From Labrys wisconsinensis (lineage in GTDB: Bacteria; Pseudomonadota; Alphaproteobacteria; Rhizobiales; Labraceae): a stretch of DNA of 64,000 bases. The notes under the pieces were generated by a model. It did not search any database and was not told the DNA's origin. It saw only the letters and a program-made list of their open reading frames with translations. Shown here in pieces: positions 43,021-50,612 of this stretch. The stretch lies in assembly GCF_030814995.1 (NCBI RefSeq), contig NZ_JAUSVX010000006.1, positions 248,001 to 312,000 of the forward strand. The letters run 5' to 3'. Position numbers and translations under genes: made by a program. Numbering within the stretch: position 1 is the stretch's first letter; each line of letters opens with the position of its first letter.

Positions 43021-43092
43021 CTTCTATTCCTTGGATGACTGTCTTTGAGCAGTCGCCGGCAAGTGCTGGCCCGATGACGCTAGCGACGTTGT

Positions 43093-43106
43093 ATTTTGGG
43101 AAAAAT
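43093..43106. promoter_or_regulatory. LysR-type operator candidate between divergent genes
   Basis: ATTTT-GGGA-AAAAT dyad in the 135-base region between the M24 gene (start 43020, minus) and the LysR gene (start 43156, plus). TTGTATT repeats occur at 43089-43095 and 43106-43112, 17 bases apart. Dyads with T-N11-A symmetry in such a gap are typical of LysR regulators, which would control both directions. Confidence 0.5.
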
Positions 43107-43155
43107 TGTATTCTGCTCGATCTCACCTGTTGCTTTTTCAAAGTGAGGACGCTCG

Positions 43156-44082
43156 ATGCGGCGGCTGATGGACATCGATCTGCGCCTGCTGAGGGTGTTC
43201 GTCGCGGTGGCGGAGGGCGGCGGGTACACCGCCGCCCAATCGACGCTGAACATCAGCAGCTCGACCATCAGCCTGCACATGTCCGACCTGGAGAAGCGGA
43301 TCGGCTTTCGCCTGTGCGAACGGGGGCGGCACGGCTTCAGCCTCACCGAGCGGGGCAAGGTGGCCTATGACGAGATCCGGCGCATCCTCGGATCGCTCGA
43401 CGACTTCACGGGCCGCATGGCCGAATTGAGGAAGCGCCTGGCGGGAAAGCTCCATCTCGGCATGGTGGATTGCCTGTCCACCCATCCGAATTTCCCGCTG
43501 GTCACGGTCATCCGCCGGTTCAACGAGCTGGACAACGACGTCCATATCGAGCTCGCCGTCGCGCCGCGCGCCGACATCGAGCGCGCGGTCCTGGGAGGGC
43601 ATCTCCATGCCGGCATCGTCCCCTTCATCCGCACGATCAACGGGCTCGACTTTCGCCCGGTGCTGCGCGAGCGGCACCAGCTGTTCTGCGGCGTCGGCCA
43701 TCCCCTGTTCGGCCTCGGCGAAAGCAGCGTTCCGGCGCACGAGATCACCGAGCACGATTTCGTGCTTCGCGCCTACACCGAGCAGTTCGATCTCAGCCGC
43801 TTCCCGCGGGCACGGGCATCCGCCACGGTGTTCAGCATGGAGGCCATGCTGATCCTGCTGCTGTCCGGAGGATATCTCGGCCTGCTTCCCGATCACGTCG
43901 CACGGGAATGGGTCGATCGCGGCAAGCTGAGCCGGGTACCTTCCGACGATTTCGAATATGATTCACGCCACATGCTCATCACGTCGACGTCGGCCAAGTC
44001 TCCGGCGGCGATCAATGTCTTCCTGTCGATCCTGGATGAGACGATCGCCGGGACGGGATCGGCGCAGACAATGACGGGGTGA
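43156..44082 (+). CDS. LysR-family regulator of the divergent catabolic cluster
   Basis: A 308-residue LysR regulator: helix-turn-helix residues about 4-62 (LRLLRVFVAVAEGGGYTAAQSTLNISSSTISLHMSDLEKRIGFRLCERG) and an effector domain from about 95 (GKLHLGMVDCLSTHPNFPLVTVIRRFNE, FDLSRFPRARASATVFSMEAMLILLLSGGYLGLLPDHVA). GAGGA five to ten bases above 43156 supports this start; 43168 is an alternative. It lies between the two arms of the 39.6-50.6 kb cluster and is its probable activator. A standard ectoine system is usually controlled by a MocR-type EutR instead. Confidence 0.88.
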   Translation: MRRLMDIDLRLLRVFVAVAEGGGYTAAQSTLNISSSTISLHMSDLEKRIGFRLCERGRHGFSLTERGKVAYDEIRRILGSLDDFTGRMAELRKRLAGKLHLGMVDCLSTHPNFPLVTVIRRFNELDNDVHIELAVAPRADIERAVLGGHLHAGIVPFIRTINGLDFRPVLRERHQLFCGVGHPLFGLGESSVPAHEITEHDFVLRAYTEQFDLSRFPRARASATVFSMEAMLILLLSGGYLGLLPDHVAREWVDRGKLSRVPSDDFEYDSRHMLITSTSAKSPAAINVFLSILDETIAGTGSAQTMTG

Positions 44083-44294
44083 GATCCAAGATCGGATCGA
44101 CCCGCCGCGGCCCAGCCTCGTCGCGCTCCGGCGCCCACGTGCCTGCTGCAGGCCGGCGGCAGACCTCGTCATCGCCCGCGGCTCGGGGAATAGCCCTCAC
44201 TTTGATGAATCCTAAAACATGGATTGAATGAACCTTATTTTCTCAAGTCTGCCGCCCGTGAAAGTGTTCTGGCGACGGGGCGGAGATGCGACCA

Positions 44295-45089
44295 ATGCCA
44301 GAGGAGAGACCTTCCATAGAATTTCGCGACGTGTCGAAGCTCTATGGCGCCCTCGCGGTCCTCAAGGACTTGAATCTGCAAGTAACGCACGGTGAGAAGA
44401 TCGCCTTGATCGGCCCCAGCGGGTCGGGAAAGACCACCATACTCCGCATCCTCATGACCCTCGAAGCCATCCAGAACGGCACGGTCTGGGTCGACGGCGA
44501 GCCTCTCTGGCACATGAGCGGGAAAAGCGGCCTGGTCCCGGCCTCGGAGCGCCATCTCCATCACATGCGGCGCCGGATCGGGATGGTCTTCCAGCACTTC
44601 AATCTGTTCCCGCACATGAGCGCGCTGGAGAACGTCGCCCAGCCGCCGCGGATCGTGCTGGGCCTCTCGCGCGAGGAGGCCGAGGAACGGGCGCAGGGCC
44701 TGCTGCGTCTCGTCGGGCTTGCGGACAAGGGCGCCAACTATCCCTCGCAGCTCTCCGGGGGCCAGAAGCAGCGTGTCGCCATTGCCCGCGCCCTGGCGAT
44801 GAAGCCGGAGATCCTGCTCTTCGACGAGCCGACCTCGGCGCTCGATCCGGAGCTGGTCGAAGAGGTCCTCGCCGTCCTGCGCGAGATCGCCCACGGCAGC
44901 GCGATGACATGCCTGCTCGTCACCCACGAAATGAGCTTCGCTCGGGAAATATCGGACCGCATCCTCTTCCTGGACGGCGGCCGCATCGTCGAAGAAGGAA
45001 AGCCCGACGAAATATTCTCCGAGCCGAGGGAAGAGAGAACCCGGCTCTTTCTCAAGAAGATCATCGCAGCCGGGCATCGGTTGAACTGA
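44295..45089 (+). CDS. EhuA-like polar amino acid ABC transporter ATPase
   Basis: A 264-residue ATPase: Walker A GPSGSGKT (about 36-43), Q-loop VFQHFN, signature LSGGQKQRVAIARAL (about 152), Walker B LLFDEPTSALDPE and switch His THEMSFA. The insert GTVWVDGEPLWHMSGKSGLVPASERHLHHMRRR after Walker A is the feature of the ectoine/hydroxyectoine EhuA branch. GGAG at 44282-44285 places the start at 44295; an ATG at 44286 is in frame. It energises uptake of a polar amino acid-like compound together with the three genes that follow. The 203-base gap to the LysR gene holds its promoter. Confidence 0.9.
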   Translation: MPEERPSIEFRDVSKLYGALAVLKDLNLQVTHGEKIALIGPSGSGKTTILRILMTLEAIQNGTVWVDGEPLWHMSGKSGLVPASERHLHHMRRRIGMVFQHFNLFPHMSALENVAQPPRIVLGLSREEAEERAQGLLRLVGLADKGANYPSQLSGGQKQRVAIARALAMKPEILLFDEPTSALDPELVEEVLAVLREIAHGSAMTCLLVTHEMSFAREISDRILFLDGGRIVEEGKPDEIFSEPREERTRLFLKKIIAAGHRLN

Positions 45090-45117
45090 AAAAACCATTC
45101 CAGAACCAGAGGGAAAA

Positions 45118-45975
45118 ATGTCGAAAGCTCGTCGGATCTGTCGAGCGGCTGGGAAGGCCGCCATCGTCCTCACCGCAACCGCCTGCCTCGCCTTGCCCGC
45201 CCAGGCGGATGAGGCGCTCGATCGCCTCCAGAAGGCCGGCACCGTGACGATCGGCCTGGCGCAGGAGCCGCCTTACACCATCCTTTCGCCCGGCGGCGAG
45301 CCGAGCGGCGCGGCGGTCGACGTCGCCCGCGCGGTCTTCGCCAAGCTGAAGGTCGGGAAGGTCTCGGCCGACGTCGTCGACTGGGGCGCCCTCATCCCCG
45401 GCCTGCAGGCCCGGCGCTTCGACATCGTCTCGACCGGCCTGATCATCAAGCCCCAGCGCTGCGCCGCGATCCGCTTCTCCGAGCCGGACCTGTGCACCAC
45501 GGAAGGCTTCGCGGTGCGCAAGGGCAATCCGCACGCCCTCACCACCTATCAGGACCTGGTGAAGTCCGACGTCCGCGTCGCGGTCTGCGGCGGCTGTGCC
45601 GAGCAGAAGCGGGCCCTCGACCTCGGCGTGCCGAACGACCGGCTCATCATCGCGACGGACGCCTTCAACGCGATCTCCATGCTGCAGGCCGGGCGCGTCG
45701 ACGTCGTGGCCTGGCCGGACCTCACCCTCTCCGCCACGCTCGACAAGATCGGCGACGCCGGCCTCGAGGTGGTGGCCCCGATCAAGGGAGAACCGATCAG
45801 CTGCGCCGCCACTGCCTTCAACCGCGAAGACCGCGAGCTTCGCGATGCCTATGATGCCGCACTCGCCGAGCTGAAGAAGAGCGGCGAGTTCGCCAAGATC
45901 GTCGAGCCCTACGGCTTCAACGCCGCGCTCGCCATTGGTGCGTCCCGCGACGAGATCTGCCAGGCCAAGAACTGA
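45118..45975 (+). CDS. EhuB-like polar amino acid substrate-binding protein
   Basis: A 285-residue periplasmic binding protein: signal peptide residues 1-30 (ending AQADE), then the bacterial extracellular solute-binding family 3 domain (LQKAGTVTIGLAQEPPYTILSPGGEPSGAAVDVARAVFAKL, DWGALIPGLQARRFDIVSTGLIIKPQRCAAIRFSEP). The GALIPGLQARRFDI and IKPQRC segments match EhuB of ectoine transport. Three Cys (in SEPDLCTTEG, VCGGCAEQ) are extra. Ligand probably an ectoine-like or aspartate-like compound; not proven. It is followed by a perfect hairpin and the two permease genes. Confidence 0.88.
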   Translation: MSKARRICRAAGKAAIVLTATACLALPAQADEALDRLQKAGTVTIGLAQEPPYTILSPGGEPSGAAVDVARAVFAKLKVGKVSADVVDWGALIPGLQARRFDIVSTGLIIKPQRCAAIRFSEPDLCTTEGFAVRKGNPHALTTYQDLVKSDVRVAVCGGCAEQKRALDLGVPNDRLIIATDAFNAISMLQAGRVDVVAWPDLTLSATLDKIGDAGLEVVAPIKGEPISCAATAFNREDRELRDAYDAALAELKKSGEFAKIVEPYGFNAALAIGASRDEICQAKN

Positions 45976-45994
45976 CCATCCCCACCGCACGCCA

Positions 45995-46017
45995 GCGCGA
46001 CGCCACGGGCGTCGCGC
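45995..46017. other. Stem-loop between binding-protein and permease genes
   Basis: GCGCGACGCC-ACG-GGCGTCGCGC, perfect 10-bp arms with a 3-base loop, 19 bases after the binding-protein stop and 27 before the permease start. No T-run. It likely protects or attenuates the mRNA so that binding protein is made in excess, as at 8584 and 62632. Confidence 0.65.
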
Positions 46018-46044
46018 CTCGACAGATTCGGCGGGAGATGTGCC

Positions 46045-46710
46045 ATGGACCAGCTGCCCCTCTACATCGCAATGGCCCTGAGCGGGGCCTGGGTCACCAT
46101 CAAGATAACCCTCGCCGCTTCGCTGATCGCGATCCTCATCGCGCTGGTGACCGGCATCGCCCGTACATCGAAGCGCCTCTCCGTGCGCCTGCTGCCGACG
46201 CTCTTCGTCGAGCTGTTTCGCGGGACGTCCTGCTACGTCCAGCTCTTCTGGGCCTTCTTCGCCCTGCCGTTCGTCGGCATCAGCCTCAGCCCGTTCGTGG
46301 CCTCGGTCTGCGTGCTCGGCGCCAATGTCGGCAGCTACGGCTCGGAAGTCGTGCGCGGGGCGATCCAGTGCGTGCCGCGGGGGCAGACCGAGGCGACGCT
46401 CGCGCTCAACTTCACGCCCTTCCAGAGGTTTCGGCACGTGATCTTCCCGCAGGCGCTCGTCGCCATGCTGCCGCCGGGAGGCAATCTGCTGATCGACCTC
46501 CTCAAGCTCACGCCGCTGACGTCCCTCATCACCATGTCCGACCTGACCTACAACGCCCTGGCCGTGCGCCAGCAGACCGGAAGCACTTTCGTGACCCTGA
46601 TGGTCATCCTCGTCGGCTACTTCCTCCTGTCGTCGGTCATCGCCTGGGTCGTGCGCCGCGTCGAGCGGCGCGCTGCGCGCGGCCAGGACCTCTTCGCGAG
46701 GCCCGCATGA
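46045..46710 (+). CDS. EhuC-like amino acid ABC transporter permease
   Basis: A 221-residue HisM-type permease with about five membrane segments. The cytoplasmic coupling loop reads SYGSEVVRGAIQCVPRGQTEATLALNF (the EAA motif, about 88-115), followed by FRHVIFPQALVAMLPPGGN. Position and motifs match EhuC. It forms the translocation channel with the next permease, whose ATGA start overlaps its stop codon. Length and layout are standard for polar amino acid importers. Confidence 0.88.
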   Translation: MDQLPLYIAMALSGAWVTIKITLAASLIAILIALVTGIARTSKRLSVRLLPTLFVELFRGTSCYVQLFWAFFALPFVGISLSPFVASVCVLGANVGSYGSEVVRGAIQCVPRGQTEATLALNFTPFQRFRHVIFPQALVAMLPPGGNLLIDLLKLTPLTSLITMSDLTYNALAVRQQTGSTFVTLMVILVGYFLLSSVIAWVVRRVERRAARGQDLFARPA

Positions 46711-47372
46711 GCTGGGACTGGTCCTTCGCCCTCGAAAGCATTCCGCAGATCATGCTGGGCCTGCGCCTCACCGTGCTGGCCACCGTGCTCGGGTCGATGC
46801 TCGCCCTCGCGATCGGCCTTGCCTTCGCCCTGGCGGCGCGCTCGACCTCGGGCTGGCTGCGGCGCGGCGCGCGCGGCATGTCGGAATTCATCCGCCGCAC
46901 GCCCCTGCTGGTGCAGCTCTACCTCATCTATTTCGCCCTGCCGTCCCTCGGGGTGAGCCTCCCGGCTCTCCTGTGCGGCGTGCTGGCGCTCGGCCTGCAC
47001 ACCGGCGCCTATCTCTCCGAAGTCTATCGCGCCGGCATCGAAAGCGTGCCGCGCGGCCAATGGGAAGCCTGCGTCGCCTTGAACTATGGCCGGGTCCAGA
47101 CCTGGCTGAAGATCATCCTGCCGCAGGCGATCCCGCCCATGATCCCCGCCATCGGCAATTACGTGATCCTGATGTTCAAGGATTCTGCCTTGCTCTCCAT
47201 CATTGCCGTCCCCGAGATGATGAGCATGGGACGCAACATCGGAAACTCCAGCTACCGCTACCTCGAGCCGCTCACCATCGTCGCCGTGCTCTACCTCATC
47301 CTGAGCCTGGTGGCGGCCGTCCTCGTCCGCCTGGTCGAGCGGCGCTCCGGCCTTGCGAGGCTCGCGGCATGA
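46707..47372 (+). CDS. EhuD-like amino acid ABC transporter permease
   Basis: A 221-residue HisQ/HisM-type permease beginning MSWDWSFALESIPQIMLGLRLTVLATVLGSM, closely matching the start of EhuD (MTWDW in known examples as I recall). The EAA loop reads HTGAYLSEVYRAGIESVPRGQWEACVALNYG, then TWLKIILPQAIPPMIPAIGNYVILMFKDSALLSIIAVPEMM and ANSSYRYLEPLTIV-like ending SSYRYLEPLTIV. It overlaps the EhuC-like gene and the following Ldh2-like gene by four bases each (ATGA), so translation is coupled along the operon. Confidence 0.9.
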   Translation: MSWDWSFALESIPQIMLGLRLTVLATVLGSMLALAIGLAFALAARSTSGWLRRGARGMSEFIRRTPLLVQLYLIYFALPSLGVSLPALLCGVLALGLHTGAYLSEVYRAGIESVPRGQWEACVALNYGRVQTWLKIILPQAIPPMIPAIGNYVILMFKDSALLSIIAVPEMMSMGRNIGNSSYRYLEPLTIVAVLYLILSLVAAVLVRLVERRSGLARLAA

Positions 47373-48445
47373 CCGGCACGATCGTCGTCTGCGTCGAGGA
47401 CCTGCGGGCGTTCATGATCGCCCTGCTCATGGGCGCGGGGGCCTCCGCGGAGAGCGCCGCCGATGCGGCGGACGTGCACGTGGATGCCGATCTGCGCGGC
47501 GTGGGAGTCCAGGGCTTCGACTATCTCCCCTACACGTTGAAGAGCCTGGAGCGGGGCCTGATCGACGGAGCCGCCAGGCCCGAGATCGTCCGGGAAAGCG
47601 CGGCCACCGCGCTCATCGACGGTCGTCGCGGGTTCGGACAGTCCGCGGCCATCGCCGGCGCCGATCTCGCGGTGCGCCTGGCGAGCGCCAGCGGCACCGC
47701 CACCGTCGCGATCCGCAACTCGACCGACATCTTCATGCTGGCCTTCTATGCCGAGCGCATCGCGCGCGCCGGCAAGGTCGGCATGGTCTTCACCTCGGGC
47801 CCGCCGCTCGTGCACCCGCCGGGCGGCATGGAAAAGCTGCTGAGCACCAATCCGCTGGCAATGGCCTTTCCGCGCGCGGGCGGGGAGCCCTTCGTCTTCG
47901 ACATGGCGACGAGCGCGCTCGCCAGCTCGCGCGTCCGGCAGGCAGCCTATGACGGCACGCCCTTGCCCGAGGGATCCGGCATCGGCCCGGACGGCCGGCC
48001 GACGACCGATGCCGCAGCGGTGCGGCTGGGGGCGATCAGCCCGCTCGCCGGGCACAAGGGCTTCGGCCTCGCCCTCTGCATCGGCCTGCTCAGCGGTCCG
48101 CTCACCGGCAGCGGCGTCGGGCCGGAGCTCGCCGGCTGGCAGGGCCAATCCGGCGAGACGCGCTCCCAGGGCCATCTCATCCTGGCGATCGACCCGGCCG
48201 CGTTCGGCGACGCCGCCACCTTTCGCGACCGGACGGACTGGTATCTCGACGTCATCCGCAAGTCCCGCAGCGCGCCGGGATCGGAGGGGATCCGCATCCC
48301 GGGGGAGCGAGCCGCCCGCGCCCGCCGCCGGTCACGCCGGGAGGGCGTGCGGATCCTCTCGGCGAGCTGGCACAACGTCGAACCGTTCGCGCGCAGATAC
48401 GGCGTCGCGCCGCCGGGCGCCTTCCCGCCGGGAGAGACAGCATGA
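47369..48445 (+). CDS. Ldh2/malate dehydrogenase-family reductase with altered catalytic positions
   Basis: A 358-residue member of the Ldh2 family (AllD, YiaK, DpkA, ComC relatives), which use NAD(P)H on 2-keto acids, cyclic imino acids or ureidoglycolate. Family landmarks are ADLRGVG (about 37), PPGGMEKLLSTNPLAMAFP (about 155), FDMATSA and GHKGFGLALCIGLLSG. But the catalytic His normally seen in RG-x-x-SHG is Gln here (RGVGVQGF), and the His of the NHFG/GHSG segment is Asp (NSTDIFM). The C-terminal 60 residues are unusually Arg-rich. It is coupled by ATGA overlaps to both neighbours. Function may therefore be shifted or the enzyme inactive. Confidence 0.83.
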   Translation: MTGTIVVCVEDLRAFMIALLMGAGASAESAADAADVHVDADLRGVGVQGFDYLPYTLKSLERGLIDGAARPEIVRESAATALIDGRRGFGQSAAIAGADLAVRLASASGTATVAIRNSTDIFMLAFYAERIARAGKVGMVFTSGPPLVHPPGGMEKLLSTNPLAMAFPRAGGEPFVFDMATSALASSRVRQAAYDGTPLPEGSGIGPDGRPTTDAAAVRLGAISPLAGHKGFGLALCIGLLSGPLTGSGVGPELAGWQGQSGETRSQGHLILAIDPAAFGDAATFRDRTDWYLDVIRKSRSAPGSEGIRIPGERAARARRRSRREGVRILSASWHNVEPFARRYGVAPPGAFPPGETA

Positions 48446-49230
48446 GCCATGCCTTGAGCGACGGCGCCATCGAGCGCGCCGCCATGATCCTCGCCTCGGC
48501 GCGGCACGATCACCGCACCGTCGCCTTGCCGCCGGACGTGCGGCCGGGCACGGTCGAGGAGGCCTATGCCATCCAGGACCGGCTCGCGGCCCGGCTGGGG
48601 TGGGAGACGGGCGGGTGGTTCTGCGGCTGCACCAACGAGGCGATCCAGCGCCAGCTCGGCCTGAGCGAGCCCTATTGCGCCCGCGTCTTCAGGCACCTGG
48701 TGTTCCCGGACGCGGCGATCGTCGACACCGCTGCGTTTCCGCCGATCGTGATCGAGTGCGAGTTCGCGTTCGTGCTGGGACGGGACCTGCCGGCGCGGCC
48801 GGAACCTTATTCGCAGGCGGAGGTCGAGGCCGCCGTCGCCGCCGTGCGTCCGGCCATCGAGGTCGTCGCCGGCCATCTGGAGGACTGGCAGAGCCAGCCG
48901 CCCTGCTCGATCATCGCCGACAACGGCGTCGATGGCGCGCTCGTCTGCGGGCCCTCGACGCCCTGGCCGGCGCACGATCTCTCCCGTGTCGCGGTCGAGC
49001 TTCTCGTCGACGGCCGGACGGTTCAATCCGGCACGGGCGCGAACGTGATGGGAAATCCCATCCATGCCCTGGTCTGGCTCGCCAACGCGCAGCGGCGGCG
49101 CGGATACGGACTGCGCGCCGGACATGTCCACAACACCGGCACCGCCACGCTCATGCAGCCGGTCGGCCCCGGCCAGACGGCCGTTGCCCGCTTCGGCCCG
49201 CTCGGGCAGGTCACGGCGTCGTTCCGGTGA
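48442..49230 (+). CDS. 2-keto-4-pentenoate hydratase-like protein (FAH superfamily)
   Basis: A 262-residue fumarylacetoacetate-hydrolase superfamily protein of the MhpD/hydratase-decarboxylase branch: GTVEEAYAIQDRLAARLGWETGGWFCGCTNEAIQRQLGL, then PPIVIECEFAFVLGRDLPAR (metal-binding Glu pair), AAVRPAIEVVAGHLED and IIADNGVDGALVCG. Such enzymes hydrate 2-keto-pentenoates or process related keto acids. Overlaps the Ldh2-like gene by four bases. Residues before 50 are typical of hydratases. Combined with a reductase and aspartase it points to breakdown of a C4-C6 keto or imino acid; the exact reaction is open. Confidence 0.82.
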   Translation: MSHALSDGAIERAAMILASARHDHRTVALPPDVRPGTVEEAYAIQDRLAARLGWETGGWFCGCTNEAIQRQLGLSEPYCARVFRHLVFPDAAIVDTAAFPPIVIECEFAFVLGRDLPARPEPYSQAEVEAAVAAVRPAIEVVAGHLEDWQSQPPCSIIADNGVDGALVCGPSTPWPAHDLSRVAVELLVDGRTVQSGTGANVMGNPIHALVWLANAQRRRGYGLRAGHVHNTGTATLMQPVGPGQTAVARFGPLGQVTASFR

Positions 49231-49235
49231 ACGCG

Positions 49236-50603
49236 ATGGAGTCCACGAACCCCGATCTCGGGTCGCGCATCGAGACCGATGCGCTCGGTGCGCTGGAGCT
49301 GCCGGCGGACAGTCTCGTCGGCATTCAGACCCGGCGGGCGGTCGGCAACTTTGCGATCTCCGGCTTGCCGATCCGCCAGCATCCCGATCTCATCCGCGCT
49401 CTCGCCATGGTGAAGCGCGCCGCCGCGACCGCCAATCTGCGCCTCGGGCTGCTGGACGAGAGGGTGGGGGCGGCCATCATCGCCGCCTGCGACGCCGTCA
49501 TCGCCGGGGCCCATCACGAAGCCTTCGTCGTCGACGTCTTCCAGGGCGGCGCCGGCACGTCGACCAACATGAACATGAACGAGGTGATCGCCAATCTGGC
49601 GCTCGACCGGCTCGGCGCGCCGCGCGGCTCCTACGACATCGTCAGTCCGCACGATCACGTCAATCGCTCGCAATCCACCAACGACGTCTACCCCACCGCC
49701 GCCCGCCTCTCCCTGCTCTTCGCCCACGAGCGGTTCGCTGCCGATCTGTCCGGGCTGGCGCAGGCGTTCCGCGCGAAGGCCGCGCTGTTCCAGGGCGTGC
49801 GCAAGCTCGGCCGCACCCAGCTCCAGGATGCCGTGGCCATGACCGTCGGACAGGAGTTCGGTGCGTTCGCAACCGCGCTGCAGGAGGACGTGGCGCGAAG
49901 CGCAGAGATCGCGCGGCTCTTCCTGGAGATCAATCTCGGCGGCACCGCGATCGGAACCGGCCTCAACGCACCCCCTGCCTATGCCGGGATCGCGATTGCG
50001 GCGCTGTCGAAGCTCAGCGGTTTCGAGATGCGGGCGGCCGAGAACCTGATCGAAGCCAGCTGGGACATGGGCGCCTTCGTCCTGTTCTCCGGGATGCTGA
50101 AGCGAACCGCGGTCAAGCTCTCGAAGATCGCCAACGATCTGCGGTTGCTCGGCAGCGGTCCTCGCGGCGGGCTGGGCGAGATCCGGCTGCCGGCGCTGCA
50201 GCCGGGCTCCTCCATGATGCCGGGCAAGGTCAATCCCGTGCTGCCGGAGGTCGTCAGCCAGGTCTGCTTCCAGGTTATCGGCAACGACCTCGCGGTCACC
50301 CTCGCGGCGGAAGCCGGCCAGCTGCAGCTCAACGCCATGGAGCCCCTGATCGTCCATGATCTGCACCAGGGCCTGGCGCTGCTCTCGTCCACCATGCGCG
50401 CCTTCTCCCGCCTGTGCGTCGAGGGAATCGAGGTGGACGGCGCCAAGTGCGACGAGCACCTGAACCGCAGCCTGTCGTCGGCGACCTCTCTCGTTCCGCT
50501 GATCGGCTATGAGAAGGCCGCCGAGCTCGCCAAGCGAGCCCTCGCGGAGGGCAGGACCATCGAGGACCTCGCGGCCGCCGAGCTCGGCGTCCCGTCGCGG
50601 TGA
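49236..50603 (+). CDS. aspA: Aspartate ammonia-lyase
   Basis: A 455-residue aspartase/fumarase-superfamily lyase. Diagnostic segments: GAGTSTNMNMNEVIANLAL, HVNRSQSTNDVYPTA, GRTQLQDAVAMTVGQEF (E. coli AspA also has TQLQDA where fumarases have TH), LGGTAIGTGLN, and the flexible signature loop GSSMMPGKVNP with the catalytic Ser. It converts L-aspartate to fumarate and ammonia. An alternative GTG start at 49227 would overlap the upstream gene, as the others in this operon do. As the last gene, it could feed the pathway product into the TCA cycle; a C-N lyase acting on N-substituted aspartate is a less likely alternative. Confidence 0.9.
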   Translation: MESTNPDLGSRIETDALGALELPADSLVGIQTRRAVGNFAISGLPIRQHPDLIRALAMVKRAAATANLRLGLLDERVGAAIIAACDAVIAGAHHEAFVVDVFQGGAGTSTNMNMNEVIANLALDRLGAPRGSYDIVSPHDHVNRSQSTNDVYPTAARLSLLFAHERFAADLSGLAQAFRAKAALFQGVRKLGRTQLQDAVAMTVGQEFGAFATALQEDVARSAEIARLFLEINLGGTAIGTGLNAPPAYAGIAIAALSKLSGFEMRAAENLIEASWDMGAFVLFSGMLKRTAVKLSKIANDLRLLGSGPRGGLGEIRLPALQPGSSMMPGKVNPVLPEVVSQVCFQVIGNDLAVTLAAEAGQLQLNAMEPLIVHDLHQGLALLSSTMRAFSRLCVEGIEVDGAKCDEHLNRSLSSATSLVPLIGYEKAAELAKRALAEGRTIEDLAAAELGVPSR

Positions 50604-50612
50604 CGCCGCGCG

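Noticed and set aside
38623-43038. 1471-codon plus-strand open frame opposite ald-lrp and the EutA/M20/M24 genes
   Set aside because: No motif, no signal, extreme composition, and it spans several real genes on the other strand; a GC-driven artefact.
49236-50603. Ethylenediaminedisuccinate or argininosuccinate-type C-N lyase instead of aspartase
   Set aside because: The GRTQLQDA, GTSTNMN and GSSMMPGKVNP signatures all match AspA; nothing favours the other lyases.
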